This document shows, one piece after another, positions 16,758 to 26,794 of a stretch of DNA of 64,000 nucleotides (positions are counted from its first letter, which is position 1; each line of letters begins with the position of its first letter). Source of the stretch: an uncultured Alistipes sp. (lineage in GTDB: Bacteria; Bacteroidota; Bacteroidia; Bacteroidales; Rikenellaceae); contig CALUIK010000008.1 in NCBI GenBank assembly GCA_944320685.1, positions 1 to 64,000 of the forward strand, written 5' to 3'. The notes under the pieces were generated by a model. It made no database searches, was not told the origin of the DNA, and saw only the letters and a list, made by a program, of their open reading frames with translations. The position numbers and the translations under genes were made by a program.

Positions 16758-18578
16758 ATGATGAAATCGAGATTCTTATTTGTTGTTGCGGCTCTGTTGT
16801 TTTCAATGGCAGTAAGCGCGCAGCCGCGTGCGGAGTATCCCCGCCCGCAGTTCGAACGAGCCGACTGGGTCAACCTTAACGGCGAGTGGAGTTTTGCGCT
16901 CGACCTGTCGGATTCGGGCCGTGACCGCGATTTTTATAACAGTAAGGGCTTCGACGGCCGTATTACCGTGCCGTTTGCTCCCGAAAGCAAACTTTCGGGT
17001 GTGGGCTATACCGATTTCATCAACAGCGTATGGTATCAGCGCGAGATCCAAATACCTGCGGAGTGGAAGGGCAAGTGCGTGAAACTCAATTTCGGCGCCG
17101 TGTATTACGAGTCGGAGGTATATATCGACGGCAAGTTCGTGGGCCGTCATTACGGCGGCTCGGACTCGTTCTCGTTCGATGTGACCGACTTTGTGGGTGA
17201 CGGCGGCGTGCACAGCCTTGTGGTGCATGCCGAGAGCGACCTGCGCAGCGGTACGCAGCCCGGCGGCAAGCAGTCGACGAACTATTATTCGGTGGGTTGC
17301 AGCTATACCCGTACCACGGGCATCTGGCAGACGGTATGGATGGAGGCTGTGGACGCCATGGCACTGGAGCGCGTGCAGGTGATTACCGATATTGACCAAA
17401 AGCATATAGTCGTCATACCGACATATTACAACGTCGCCGGCGGCAATACGTTGTCTGTCGTGGTGAAGGACGGCGGCAAGGCGGTGGCGCGTGCCGAGGC
17501 CCCTGCCGTGCAGGGCATGCCGGTAGTGGTGGCGTTGAAAAACCCCAAACTGTGGAGCCCCGAATCGCCCTTCCTCTACGATGTGGTCTATGAGGTGAAG
17601 AACGCCGAGGGCGAGACGCTCGATACGGTCGACGCCTACGTAGGCATGCGCAAGGTGCACATCGACGGCAACAAGATCTACCTGAACAACAAACCCTATT
17701 ATCAGCGTCTGGTGCTCGATCAGGGCTTCTATCCCGACGGTATCTGGACGGCGCCTTCTGATGAGGCGCTCAAGCGCGACATCGAGCTCTCGATGGCGGC
17801 CGGCTTCAACGGCGCGCGCCTGCACCAGAAGGTATTCGAGGAGCGTTTCTACTATTGGGCCGACAAGTTGGGATATATCGTCTGGGGCGAGATGGCCTCG
17901 TGGGACAAGGACAGCAACTCGGTTGCCGCGGCCCGCAACTTCATGTCGGAGTGGGGCAATATCGTGGTCCGCGACCGCAACCATCCGGCGTTGATCGTGT
18001 GGACGCCCTTCAACGAGGAGTTTGGTGTGCCGTCGAACGAAGCTGGACGCTTCCTTACAGACGTATATAACGAGACGCGGCGTCTGGACCCGACGCGTCC
18101 CGTCAATACCGTCAGCGGCGGTATATATGTCATCTCGGATTTCTGTACGGCGCACAGCTATGAGCAGGACGGCGAGAAACTGCACAACATGTTATTCGAC
18201 GGCGAGAAGTTCTACCAGCCGCAGGGCCCGGGCAGCGGTTTCGAACGTGCCATCCACAAACTCTATTACGACGGTTCGCTGCCTTATGTGCTCGATGAGT
18301 TCGGCGGCATCAAGTGTGCCGAGACCCAGCCCGCTGGCGGCAATTCGTGGGGCTACGGCGATGCGGCGCCCACGCGCGAGGATTTTTACAACCGCCTCGA
18401 GTCGTTGGTTAAGGCCGTTGTGGAGCACAGCGACAAGATCTGCGGTTTCTGCTATACGCAACTGACGGATGTCGAGCAGGAGCAGAACGGCGTATATTAC
18501 TACGACCGAGGCGAGAAGTTCGACATGGAGCGCGTAAAGTCGATCTTCCAGATGGAGGCGGCCGGTTACGAGCAGTAG
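16758..18578 (+). CDS. Glycoside hydrolase family 2 enzyme, first of a tandem pair
   Basis: The product has 606 residues, with a possible start one codon later. A signal peptide ends at AVSAQ (about residue 22). The family 2 sugar-binding domain follows (NLNGEWSFAL, then WYQREIQIP and GAVYYESEVYIDG), then an Ig-like domain and the TIM barrel from about residue 290. The acid/base Glu is in WTPFNEEFG and the nucleophile Glu in YVLDEFGG. It is shorter than LacZ and resembles compact periplasmic GH2 enzymes, such as beta-galactosidases or beta-glucuronidases. Galactose genes downstream favour a galactoside substrate. It is closely related to the next gene, with a nearly identical internal 170-bp stretch. 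Confidence 0.9.
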   Translation: MMKSRFLFVVAALLFSMAVSAQPRAEYPRPQFERADWVNLNGEWSFALDLSDSGRDRDFYNSKGFDGRITVPFAPESKLSGVGYTDFINSVWYQREIQIPAEWKGKCVKLNFGAVYYESEVYIDGKFVGRHYGGSDSFSFDVTDFVGDGGVHSLVVHAESDLRSGTQPGGKQSTNYYSVGCSYTRTTGIWQTVWMEAVDAMALERVQVITDIDQKHIVVIPTYYNVAGGNTLSVVVKDGGKAVARAEAPAVQGMPVVVALKNPKLWSPESPFLYDVVYEVKNAEGETLDTVDAYVGMRKVHIDGNKIYLNNKPYYQRLVLDQGFYPDGIWTAPSDEALKRDIELSMAAGFNGARLHQKVFEERFYYWADKLGYIVWGEMASWDKDSNSVAAARNFMSEWGNIVVRDRNHPALIVWTPFNEEFGVPSNEAGRFLTDVYNETRRLDPTRPVNTVSGGIYVISDFCTAHSYEQDGEKLHNMLFDGEKFYQPQGPGSGFERAIHKLYYDGSLPYVLDEFGGIKCAETQPAGGNSWGYGDAAPTREDFYNRLESLVKAVVEHSDKICGFCYTQLTDVEQEQNGVYYYDRGEKFDMERVKSIFQMEAAGYEQ

Positions 18579-18676
18579 GACGGATATGTGCTTAAGGTTG
18601 TGGAGCGGAGCCTCCGCGGCGGACAACGGGACAGTATGACAAGGAGATTATTAACCATAATTGAAAAACACAAAAG

Positions 18677-20569
18677 ATGCAAATGATTGGAAAAGCAGCG
18701 AAAATAGTGTGCATGCTGGCCGCTTTGGCGGTCTGCGGCGGTGCGGCGGCGTCGGTCCCCCGTGCCGAGTACCCCCGCCCGCAGTTCGTGCGTGCGGATT
18801 GGGTCAACCTCAATGGCGAGTGGAGTTATTCGATGGATCCGGTGATGACCGGATGGGAGCGCGGCCTTATGGAGAGCCGCGGTTTCGCCGACAAGATCAT
18901 CGTGCCGTTCGCCCCCGAAAGCAAACTTTCGGGTGTCGAGCACAAGGAGTTCATCCCCTGCATATGGTACCAGCGTGAGATTACGGTTCCCGCGGAGTGG
19001 GAGGGTAAGGACATCCTGCTCAATTTCGGCGCCGTGTATTACGAGTCGGAGGTCTATATCGACGGCAAGTTCGTGGCGCGCCACTTCGGCGGTTCGGATT
19101 CCTTCTCGGTCGATATTACCGATTTCGTCAAGGCGGGCGGTATGCACTCTCTTGTGGTTAGCGCCAAGAGCGATCTGCGCAGCCGTGAACAGACGGCGGG
19201 AAAGCAGTCGCTGCGCCACGGCCCCTTCGAGTGCATGTACACCCGTACCACCGGTATCTGGCAGACGGTATGGATGGAGGCAGTGGCCCCGTGCGGCCTC
19301 TCGCGCGTGAAGTACACGACGGACATTGACCGCAGCGTTGTGTCGTTTGAGGTTACTCTGCGCCGCAACCGCAGCGGCAATACGCTCACGGTGAACGTAC
19401 TCGATGGCGGCAAGAGCGTCGCTTCGCAGACTGCGCCCGTATCGTCGGGCTCGGTGGTGACGCTGCCTGTAAAGAAGGCGAAGCTGTGGAGCCCCGAGTC
19501 GCCATTCCTCTACGACGTGGAGTTCGAGTTGAGGGATGCCGAAGGCAATACGGTCGATAAGGTCACCTCATACTTCGGTATGCGCAAGATACACACGGAG
19601 GGTAACCGCATATATTTGAACAACGAGCCATACTACCAGCGTCTGGTGCTCGATCAGGGCTTCTATCCCGACGGTATCTGGACGGCGCCTTCTGATGAGG
19701 CGCTCAAGCGTGACATCGAGCTCTCGATGGCGGCCGGCTTCAACGGCGCGCGCCTGCACCAGAAGGTATTCGAGGAGCGTTTCTATTATTGGGCCGACAA
19801 GTTGGGTTACCTGACGTGGGGCGAGGCTCCGAGTTGGGGGCTCGATGCCAACTCGCCCGTTGCGGCGCGCAACTTCATGTCGGAGTGGCGCAATCTTGTG
19901 GTGCGCGATATGAACCATCCGTCGCTGGTTACATGGACCCCCTTCAACGAGGAGTTCTGGCCCGACGAAACGCAGTACCCGCGCTTTATATCGGACATAT
20001 ACGACATGACCAAGCAGCTTGATCCCTCGCGTCCCGTCAATACCGTCAGCGGCGGCATACATATCAGGACCGATATCTGGACCGAGCACCACTACGAGCA
20101 GGACGCCGAGCGTCTGCGCAACATACTGTATAATGAGAGCGACGGCAAGATGTTCGTACGCCAGCCCGACGTGCAGGCGCGTCCGCGCGGCAATGTAGGC
20201 TTCAACCGCCCCGAGCTCAACAGCCCGTACACGTTCCCCACATACGAGGGCGACATACCTTATATACTCGACGAGTTTGGCGGTATCAAGTGTATGGAGG
20301 CCAACCCCGCCAAGGACGGGGCGTGGGGCTACGGCGATGCGGCACAGACAAAGGAGGATTTTTACAAACGTCTCGAGTCGCAGGTGCGCATGCTCATGGA
20401 GTTGAGCGACCACATCTGGGGATACTGCTATACGCAGTTGACCGACGTGGAGCAGGAGCAGAACGGCATATATTACTACGACCGCGGTACGAAGTACGAC
20501 ATGGAGCGCGTACGAGCCATATTCCAGATGGCGCTGCCGGAGCAGCAGACCGCAACCGAGGAGAGGTAG
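18677..20569 (+). CDS. Glycoside hydrolase family 2 enzyme, second of a tandem pair
   Basis: The product has 630 residues, paralogous to the previous gene over its whole length. The signal peptide (IVCMLAALAVCGGAAAS) is followed by the same order of sugar-binding, Ig-like and barrel domains. Catalytic Glu motifs are WTPFNEEFW and YILDEFGG. The main difference is an insert of about 20-25 residues near 480-510 (FVRQPDVQARPRGN), which may change substrate choice. The gap to the first GH2 gene is 98 bases with no terminator, so one transcript is likely. The segment 19637-19806 differs from 17703-17872 at only two bases, while the flanks are diverged. Confidence 0.9.
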   Translation: MQMIGKAAKIVCMLAALAVCGGAAASVPRAEYPRPQFVRADWVNLNGEWSYSMDPVMTGWERGLMESRGFADKIIVPFAPESKLSGVEHKEFIPCIWYQREITVPAEWEGKDILLNFGAVYYESEVYIDGKFVARHFGGSDSFSVDITDFVKAGGMHSLVVSAKSDLRSREQTAGKQSLRHGPFECMYTRTTGIWQTVWMEAVAPCGLSRVKYTTDIDRSVVSFEVTLRRNRSGNTLTVNVLDGGKSVASQTAPVSSGSVVTLPVKKAKLWSPESPFLYDVEFELRDAEGNTVDKVTSYFGMRKIHTEGNRIYLNNEPYYQRLVLDQGFYPDGIWTAPSDEALKRDIELSMAAGFNGARLHQKVFEERFYYWADKLGYLTWGEAPSWGLDANSPVAARNFMSEWRNLVVRDMNHPSLVTWTPFNEEFWPDETQYPRFISDIYDMTKQLDPSRPVNTVSGGIHIRTDIWTEHHYEQDAERLRNILYNESDGKMFVRQPDVQARPRGNVGFNRPELNSPYTFPTYEGDIPYILDEFGGIKCMEANPAKDGAWGYGDAAQTKEDFYKRLESQVRMLMELSDHIWGYCYTQLTDVEQEQNGIYYYDRGTKYDMERVRAIFQMALPEQQTATEER

Positions 20570-20726
20570 CGGTGGCGGCGGTGGATATTGCCATCCGCCG
20601 CCCATCGCCTATTTAGTGGCGGCAGCGGTCACGACAGGATCGAGTGCGGTCGGCGGCCCGCCGACCGTTGGATACCACTGTCGGAGATAGAAAAGGGAAC
20701 AAGGCATAAAATATAAAAATCGTATT

Positions 20727-21863
20727 ATGAAACGCATTGTTTTGGCAATGGCCGCACTGGTGTTGATGGCCGGCTGCGGCGGAGGTGAAAAACCCGCCGA
20801 CGGGTTGAACCTCATGAAGGAGGAGAATTTCAAGTGCGAGATCGAGGGCAAGCCGGTATCGCTCTATACTCTTACAAACGGGACCATCACCATGCAGGTG
20901 ACCAATTTCGGCGGTCGCGTGGTGTCGCTGTGGGTGCCTGACCGCGACGGCAAGATGGCCGACATAGTGCTGGGTTACGAGAATATCGACCGGTATCTGC
21001 ACAACACTGGAGAGCGTTTCCTCGGCGCGACGGTGGGACGTGTGGCCAACCGCATCAACGAGGGCCGTTTCACGCTCAACGGCAAGGAGTACGCCGGCCC
21101 GCAGAACAGCAACGGGCAGATGCTCCACGGCGGCGACAAGGGTGTCGATATGATCGTGTGGGATGTCGTTGAGGTGATGCCGACGTCGATCGTGCTTCGC
21201 TGCACGCTGCCCGACGGGCAGGACGGCTTCCCCGGGAATCTGACCATCACCATGACCTATACGCTTACGCCTGACAACGAATTCCAAGTGCTCTATCTGG
21301 CGCAGACCGATGCCCCGACGCTTGTCAACCTGTCGCACCACTCGTTCTTCAACCTCAAGGGTGAAGGTGGCGGTACGGTTCTGGATAACGTGCTGACCAT
21401 AAAGGGCGACTACATCACTCCGACAGACGAACGCCTGATTCCCACGGGAGAGTTGCGCCCTGTCGAGGGTACGCCGTTCGACTTCCGTGAGCCGCACGTC
21501 ATCGGCGAGCGTATCGGAGCCGACGACGACCAGCTCAAGAACGGTAACGGTTACGACATGAACTGGGTTCTCGCACGCGAGGACAACGGTCAGGTGGAGA
21601 CTGTGGCTACGCTCTACGACCCGGTGACGGGACGCTGCATGGATGTTGCGACCGACCAGATCGGCCTGCAGTTCTACAGCGGCAACTTCTTCGACGGAAC
21701 TTATAACGGCAAGTACGGCGAACCTCTCCGTTTCCGCGAGTCGGTAGCTCTGGAGACCCAGAAGTTCCCCGACGCCCCCAACCACGACAACTTCCCCTCG
21801 ATCGTGCTCAACCCGGGCGAGACCTATTCGCAGACCTGTATCTATAAATTCTATACCAAATAA
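20727..21863 (+). CDS. galM: Aldose 1-epimerase (mutarotase), lipoprotein
   Basis: The product has 378 residues with a lipoprotein signal (LVLMAGC, Cys at about residue 13). The galactose mutarotase fold follows: FGGRVVSLWVPD, GRVANRI, the substrate His in MLHGGDKG, the catalytic His in NLSHHSFFNL, and the catalytic Glu near the C-terminus (SVALETQKFPDAPNH). It converts beta- to alpha-D-galactose. The lipid anchor would put this step in the periplasm, next to the GH2 enzymes that release the sugar. Its stop overlaps the next start by one base (TAATG), showing translational coupling. Confidence 0.92.
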   Translation: MKRIVLAMAALVLMAGCGGGEKPADGLNLMKEENFKCEIEGKPVSLYTLTNGTITMQVTNFGGRVVSLWVPDRDGKMADIVLGYENIDRYLHNTGERFLGATVGRVANRINEGRFTLNGKEYAGPQNSNGQMLHGGDKGVDMIVWDVVEVMPTSIVLRCTLPDGQDGFPGNLTITMTYTLTPDNEFQVLYLAQTDAPTLVNLSHHSFFNLKGEGGGTVLDNVLTIKGDYITPTDERLIPTGELRPVEGTPFDFREPHVIGERIGADDDQLKNGNGYDMNWVLAREDNGQVETVATLYDPVTGRCMDVATDQIGLQFYSGNFFDGTYNGKYGEPLRFRESVALETQKFPDAPNHDNFPSIVLNPGETYSQTCIYKFYTK

Positions 21864-23887
21864 TGATCAGCAGGATTAAATTATCGCTATTGTGCGCCGC
21901 AGCCGTATCTTCGGGTATGGCCGCCACGGCACAGAACCGATGGACGATACAGCCCGATGGCAAGACTATCCGGATGGAGGTCAGCGGACAGACCATACCC
22001 CATGACGACCATGTCGAGATGAGCGGCAAGTTCATGGCCGTGGTGCTATATTGGGATATAGACGAGAACGGCGGGTTCGGCGTGGACCGCTCGCTGGTAT
22101 TCCCCATGTTGAGGACTATCCCCAACAATACGCATGGCAGCCTGATGCTGCGCCAGAATCTGGACATTGTGTCGCAACTGCGAATAAACAATAACAACTT
22201 TCTGACATTCAAGACCCGTTATGTCGAGCTGAACGGCGCGATGCGTGTGGTCGAGGAGCACCGTCAAGGTGATTACGGGCTCGAGGTCGAGCGCGTGATC
22301 TTCCCCGCGATGGAGGAACCGGCCATGTGCGAGCGCTATGTGGCGCGCAACACGGGTTCGGTGGATTACGCCCTGCAGGTTCCCGAACTCGTGCAGACTG
22401 TCGTCACCGATCCCGCCCGCGGAGTCGAGGGGGCTTACCGGATCGTGAGCCATGTCGACGGCGGCGGCGTATATACCGTCAGGCCGGGGGAGAGCGTGAC
22501 CTTCTCTCTGGTTATCGAGGCTTTGGGCAAAGGGGACGAGCCTGTCTCGACCGATGCCGGTGCGATGCTGGCCGAGCGCGAAGCCTTCTTGTCGGCGATC
22601 GACTCTAATCTGGTGCTCGATACGCCCGATGACGTTATCGATACGGAGTTCCGTTATGCCAAGATCCGTGCTTCGGAGAGCATCTTCAAGACCAAGAGCG
22701 GATATATGCACGGCCCGGGCGGCGAGAGCTACTATGCCGCCATCTGGGCCAACGATCAGGCTGAATATGTCAACCCCTTCTTCCCATTCTTGGGATATGA
22801 TGTGGGCAATGAGTCTGCGCTTACGGCGTACCGTCTCTTTGCACGCTACATGAACGACGAGTATAAGCCTATCCCGAGTTCGATCATCGCCGAGGGGGAC
22901 GACGTATGGGCCGGTGCGGGCGATCGCGGCGATGCCGCCATGATAGCATACGGCGCGGCGCGCTATGCCCTGACACGCAGCGACCGAGCCGAAGCCGAGG
23001 AGTTGTGGCCTCTTATCGAGTGGTGCATCGAGTATTGCAAGCGCCAGATCAATGAGGCGGGCGTGGTGAAATCGGACCGCGACGAGCTCGAGGGACGGTT
23101 CCCTTCGGGCGATGCCAACCTCTGCACCTCCACGCTCTATTACGATGCGCTGATATCGGCCGCATATCTGGGCCGCGAGCTGGGCAAGAGTCCGTCGCAG
23201 GTGGCCGACTACCGTCGCCGCGCCAAGGCGATGCGCGCCGCCATCGAGTCGCACTTCGGCGCTACGGTGTGCGGGTACGAGACATACCGCTACTATGAGG
23301 GCAACGACATCCTGCGCTCGTGGATCTGCATGCCGCTGATAGTGGGTATCTACGACCGTGCCGAGGGTACGATCGACGCGCTGTTCCATTCGGACCTCTA
23401 TACGTCGGACGGTCTGCTGACGGCACAGGGCAGTGAGACCTTCTGGGACCGCTCGACGCTATATGCCTTCCGCGGCGGCTATGCGGCCGGATACCCCGAC
23501 TTCATGACCGAGCAACTGTCGTTCTATTCGAACCGCCGCCTGTTGGGCGACCATGTTCCCTATCCGATCGAGGCATGGCCCGAGGGTAACCAGCGCCATC
23601 TCTCGGCCGAAAGCGGACTCTATTGCCGCATCATCACCGAGGGTATGTTCGGCATACGCCCGACGGGCATGCGCAGTTTCGACCTCAAGCCCGAGATCCC
23701 TTCGACGTGGGACCACGCCGACTTGCGCCATGTGCGCGCCTTCGGCAGCGACTTCGACATCCTCGTAAAGCGCCTCTCGCCCGACAAGCTTCAGGTTACC
23801 GTATTGCAGCACGGCGATGACGGCAAGCGTAGCGAGCAGCGTTTCACCGTAAAGCAGGGCCGTACGATTGCGGTGAAACTTCAATAG
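21863..23887 (+). CDS. Six-hairpin glycosidase-like secreted protein
   Basis: The product has 674 residues with a signal peptide (LLCAAAVSSGMAATAQ). Residues about 25-230 are beta-sandwich-like. From about 240 on, the sequence is helical in the manner of (alpha/alpha)6 barrels (FRYAKIRASESIF, AAIWANDQAEYVNPFFPFLG, GRFPSGDANLCTSTLYYDAL). Acidic residues in WANDQAE and in EAWPEGNQRHLSAES are good catalytic candidates. I cannot assign a numbered GH family. It is translationally coupled to galM and followed by galK, so it should act on a galactose-containing glycan, possibly the main substrate of this operon. Confidence 0.75.
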   Translation: MISRIKLSLLCAAAVSSGMAATAQNRWTIQPDGKTIRMEVSGQTIPHDDHVEMSGKFMAVVLYWDIDENGGFGVDRSLVFPMLRTIPNNTHGSLMLRQNLDIVSQLRINNNNFLTFKTRYVELNGAMRVVEEHRQGDYGLEVERVIFPAMEEPAMCERYVARNTGSVDYALQVPELVQTVVTDPARGVEGAYRIVSHVDGGGVYTVRPGESVTFSLVIEALGKGDEPVSTDAGAMLAEREAFLSAIDSNLVLDTPDDVIDTEFRYAKIRASESIFKTKSGYMHGPGGESYYAAIWANDQAEYVNPFFPFLGYDVGNESALTAYRLFARYMNDEYKPIPSSIIAEGDDVWAGAGDRGDAAMIAYGAARYALTRSDRAEAEELWPLIEWCIEYCKRQINEAGVVKSDRDELEGRFPSGDANLCTSTLYYDALISAAYLGRELGKSPSQVADYRRRAKAMRAAIESHFGATVCGYETYRYYEGNDILRSWICMPLIVGIYDRAEGTIDALFHSDLYTSDGLLTAQGSETFWDRSTLYAFRGGYAAGYPDFMTEQLSFYSNRRLLGDHVPYPIEAWPEGNQRHLSAESGLYCRIITEGMFGIRPTGMRSFDLKPEIPSTWDHADLRHVRAFGSDFDILVKRLSPDKLQVTVLQHGDDGKRSEQRFTVKQGRTIAVKLQ

Positions 23888-24009
23888 TCGTATGTGGGGC
23901 AGTATGGATGACGGCCGCAGTGCCATCCGGTTGTATGTGGGATGGTATCGTTAAACAAATGGCTTATTATTTAATAAATAATAATTAATAAAACTAAAAC
24001 CAAAAACCT

Positions 24010-25155
24010 ATGAACATCGAATTGGTAAGAGAGAAGTTCGCCGAGAAGTTCGGAACCACCGGCGACGTTTACGCATCTCCGGGCCGTATCAACCTCATCG
24101 GAGAGCATACTGATTACAATGGGGGCTTCGTATTTCCGGGCGCCATCGACAAGGGCATCGTTGCGGAGATTCGTCCCAACGGTACGGACAAGATCCGCGC
24201 CTATGCCGTGGATCTGGATGATTACGCCGAGTTCGGCCTGCGCGAGGAGGACAAACCCGCGGCATCGTGGGCATGCTACATCTTCGGCGTTGCGCGCGAG
24301 ATACAGAAGCGCGGCGGCAAGGTCGAGGGCTTCGACACCGCCTTTTCGGGTGACGTGCCCCTCGGAGCCGGCATGTCGTCGTCGGCGGCGCTGGAGTCGA
24401 CCTTCGCCTTTGCGTTGAACCATATCTACAACGGGGACAGGATCGACAAATTCGAGTTGGCGCGTATCGGCCAGTCGACCGAGCACAACTACTGCGGCGT
24501 GAACTGCGGTATCATGGACCAGTTTGCATCGGTATTCGGCAAGAAGGGCAACCTGATGCGTCTCGATTGCCGCTCGATGGAGTTTGCATACTTCCCGTTC
24601 GATCCCGAGAAGTTCGGTTACCGTCTGGTGTTGCTCGACTCGGTCGTCAAGCACGAACTGGTGGGTTCGCCCTACAACAGACGCCGCGAGTCGTGCGAGC
24701 GTGTGGCCAAGGCGCTGGAGCAGGAGACACTGCGTGGCGCCACGATGGAGCAGCTCGACGCCATCAAGGAACAGATCTCGGACGAGGACTACAAGCGTGC
24801 CCGCTATGTGATAGGCGAGGAACGCCGTGTGCTCGACGTGTGCGACGCACTGGAGCGCGGCGATCTGGAGACCGTGGGCGAGCGTATGTACGAGACCCAC
24901 TGGGGCATGTCGAAAGACTACGAGGTATCGTGCGAGGAGCTCGACCTGCTGGCCACCATCGCCAAGGAGTGCGGCGTGACGGGCTCGCGTATCATGGGCG
25001 GCGGCTTCGGCGGATGCACTATCAATCTTGTGAAGGAGGGCCTTTACGACGCCTTCATCGCCAAGGCCAAGGAGAGGTTCGCTGCGGCGTACGGCCACGA
25101 ACCCAAGGTTTACGACGTCGTTATTTCGGACGGCGCGCGCAAGTTGGATATTTAA
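24010..25155 (+). CDS. galK: Galactokinase
   Basis: The product has 381 residues and is cytosolic. It has all three GHMP kinase motifs of galactokinase: GRINLIGEHTDYNGG near residues 21-35 (the family signature), the ATP loop GAGMSSSAALES near residues 119-130, and SRIMGGGFGGC near 331-341. It phosphorylates galactose at C1. No galT, galE or sugar transporter gene is visible in the window, so later Leloir steps must be encoded elsewhere. It is 123 bases from the preceding gene and 12 bases from the next. Confidence 0.96.
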   Translation: MNIELVREKFAEKFGTTGDVYASPGRINLIGEHTDYNGGFVFPGAIDKGIVAEIRPNGTDKIRAYAVDLDDYAEFGLREEDKPAASWACYIFGVAREIQKRGGKVEGFDTAFSGDVPLGAGMSSSAALESTFAFALNHIYNGDRIDKFELARIGQSTEHNYCGVNCGIMDQFASVFGKKGNLMRLDCRSMEFAYFPFDPEKFGYRLVLLDSVVKHELVGSPYNRRRESCERVAKALEQETLRGATMEQLDAIKEQISDEDYKRARYVIGEERRVLDVCDALERGDLETVGERMYETHWGMSKDYEVSCEELDLLATIAKECGVTGSRIMGGGFGGCTINLVKEGLYDAFIAKAKERFAAAYGHEPKVYDVVISDGARKLDI

Positions 25156-25166
25156 ACCTGAGTGCG

Positions 25167-26597
25167 ATGAAACTGTTTCTTACGACGGTCGCTGCCGTGT
25201 GCCTCTGTTGGGGCGCATCGGCGGAGATCGTTCTTCCGAAGGTTCTGGGCAGCAACATGGTTTTGCAGCAGCAGAGCGAAGTGAATCTTTGGGGCAAGGC
25301 CGACGCCGACTCGAAGGTTACGGTCGAGGTGTCATGGAGCGACGCCAAGATACAGACCCATAGTGATTCCGAGGGCCGCTGGGCCGTCAAGGTGGCTACG
25401 CCTGCCGCATCGTTCGACCCGCAGACGATAACCATCAGCGACGGCAAGAGCGTGACGATAGATAATATCCTCATAGGCGACGTGTGGGTGTGCTCGGGCC
25501 AGAGCAACATGGAGATGCCCGTCAAGGGTTTCGGCAACCAGCCTGTCGAGAACTCTATGGAGTATATCATGCGCGGCGGCGAAGAGGCCTCGCGCATACG
25601 TATGTTCACCGTGCAGCGAGTACGCTCCTTCGATAAGGATCTGGAGGACTGCGCCGGCGGCGAGTGGCAGTGCGCTTCGCCAGCAAGCGTAGCCGACTGT
25701 TCGGCTACGGCATACTTCTTCGCCTACAGCCTGACGCATGCGGCAGGTATTCCCGTGGGAATCATCGCCACCGATTGGGGCGGCACGCGAGTGGAGTCGT
25801 GGATGCCGCTGTCGGCCCTGAAGGAGTGCGTTACCGAGGCACAGTTCGAACAGAAGTTCAAGCTGCACGATATAAAGCCGAGCGAGCTGTATTGTGCCAT
25901 GATAGCCCCCATTAAGAACTTTACGGCACGCGGATTCCTGTGGTATCAGGGCGAGGCCAATCTCGGTGACATCGACCACTACGACACCATGATGGCGCGC
26001 ATGGTCGAGCAGTGGCGCAGCGACTGGGGCGATACTGAGAATGCGATGCCTTTCTACTATGCACAGATTGCACCCTATTCGTACGGCAATTCGAACGATA
26101 TTTCATATCCGCTCTTTGTCGAGGCGCAGGTGCGGGCCTTGAGCAAGATACCCAACTGCGGCATGGCCGCCACGACGGATATAGGAGCCGAAAACTGCAT
26201 ACACCCTGCGCAGAAGTTCGAGGTCGGTCAGCGCCTTGCGGCACTGGCCCTGGCACAGACCTATGGGCAGGGAGGCTTCGAGGCGAAGGCCCCGCGCATG
26301 GAGTCGTACGAGATCCGTGACGGCAAGGTGACGGTGCGTATGAGCAATGCCGGCATGGGCCTTGCGCCGTGGTACGGCGAGGCGGTCACGGGCTTCGAGA
26401 TCGCGGGCGCCGACCGCGTGTTCCACAAGGCCAAGGCGTCGATCTCGGGCAGCAGCGTGACGGTATGGAGCGACGAGGTGAAGGAACCGGTCGCCGTACG
26501 CTACGCTTTCCGCAACTACATCGAGAATAACCTGCGCAACATGTTCGGCATTCCGTCTGTGCCGTTCCGCACGGACGACTGGAATGATGTGAAGTAA
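25167..26597 (+). CDS. Sialate O-acetylesterase-like SGNH hydrolase
   Basis: The product has 476 residues from the ATG at 25167 (an earlier in-frame extension overlaps galK and is not used). Signal peptide: FLTTVAAVCLCWGASA. The mature start IVLPKVLGSNMVLQQ and the nucleophile block VCSGQSNMEMPV are typical of the sialate O-acetylesterase family. Other blocks are WGGTRVESWMP, WYQGEANLGD and the C-terminal catalytic HPAQKFEVG. It would remove O-acetyl groups from sialic acid or from another decorated glycan. The galactoside genes beside it suggest general de-acetylation of an acetylated glycan, and a sialidase gene lies 6 kb away. Confidence 0.88.
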   Translation: MKLFLTTVAAVCLCWGASAEIVLPKVLGSNMVLQQQSEVNLWGKADADSKVTVEVSWSDAKIQTHSDSEGRWAVKVATPAASFDPQTITISDGKSVTIDNILIGDVWVCSGQSNMEMPVKGFGNQPVENSMEYIMRGGEEASRIRMFTVQRVRSFDKDLEDCAGGEWQCASPASVADCSATAYFFAYSLTHAAGIPVGIIATDWGGTRVESWMPLSALKECVTEAQFEQKFKLHDIKPSELYCAMIAPIKNFTARGFLWYQGEANLGDIDHYDTMMARMVEQWRSDWGDTENAMPFYYAQIAPYSYGNSNDISYPLFVEAQVRALSKIPNCGMAATTDIGAENCIHPAQKFEVGQRLAALALAQTYGQGGFEAKAPRMESYEIRDGKVTVRMSNAGMGLAPWYGEAVTGFEIAGADRVFHKAKASISGSSVTVWSDEVKEPVAVRYAFRNYIENNLRNMFGIPSVPFRTDDWNDVK

Positions 26598-26620
26598 CAG
26601 AAATGCCGAAGGCGTTTTCA

Positions 26621-26654
26621 GGCTGTCGCATGATAGTGGCGACAGCCTTTTTTT
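26621..26654 (+). terminator. Strong intrinsic terminator of the galactose/GH operon
   Basis: GGCTGTCGC (26621-26629) pairs perfectly with GCGACAGCC (26639-26647), followed by seven T. It is the only convincing stop signal between 16758 and 26795. Confidence 0.92.
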
Positions 26655-26749
26655 GTGCGCCGCATGCGCAAAACGGTGCTGCGGAGGGTTTTTATCGTCA
26701 CCGCGGATAATAATTGGCGGCATAATGTCGTTAAACCAAAAAATATGTG

Positions 26750-26757
26750 TAATTTTG
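26750..26757 (+). promoter_or_regulatory. -7 box of the bamD operon promoter
   Basis: TAATTTTG, 38 bases before the bamD ATG. No clear -33 box was found. Confidence 0.65.
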
Positions 26758-26794
26758 TACGCTTAATACCCTGCATACTGTTAAAACATTCGGT

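Noticed and set aside
24567..25166. Extension of the acetylesterase frame into galK
   Set aside because: The extra 200 residues are an out-of-frame reading of galK. The true start at 25167 begins a signal peptide.
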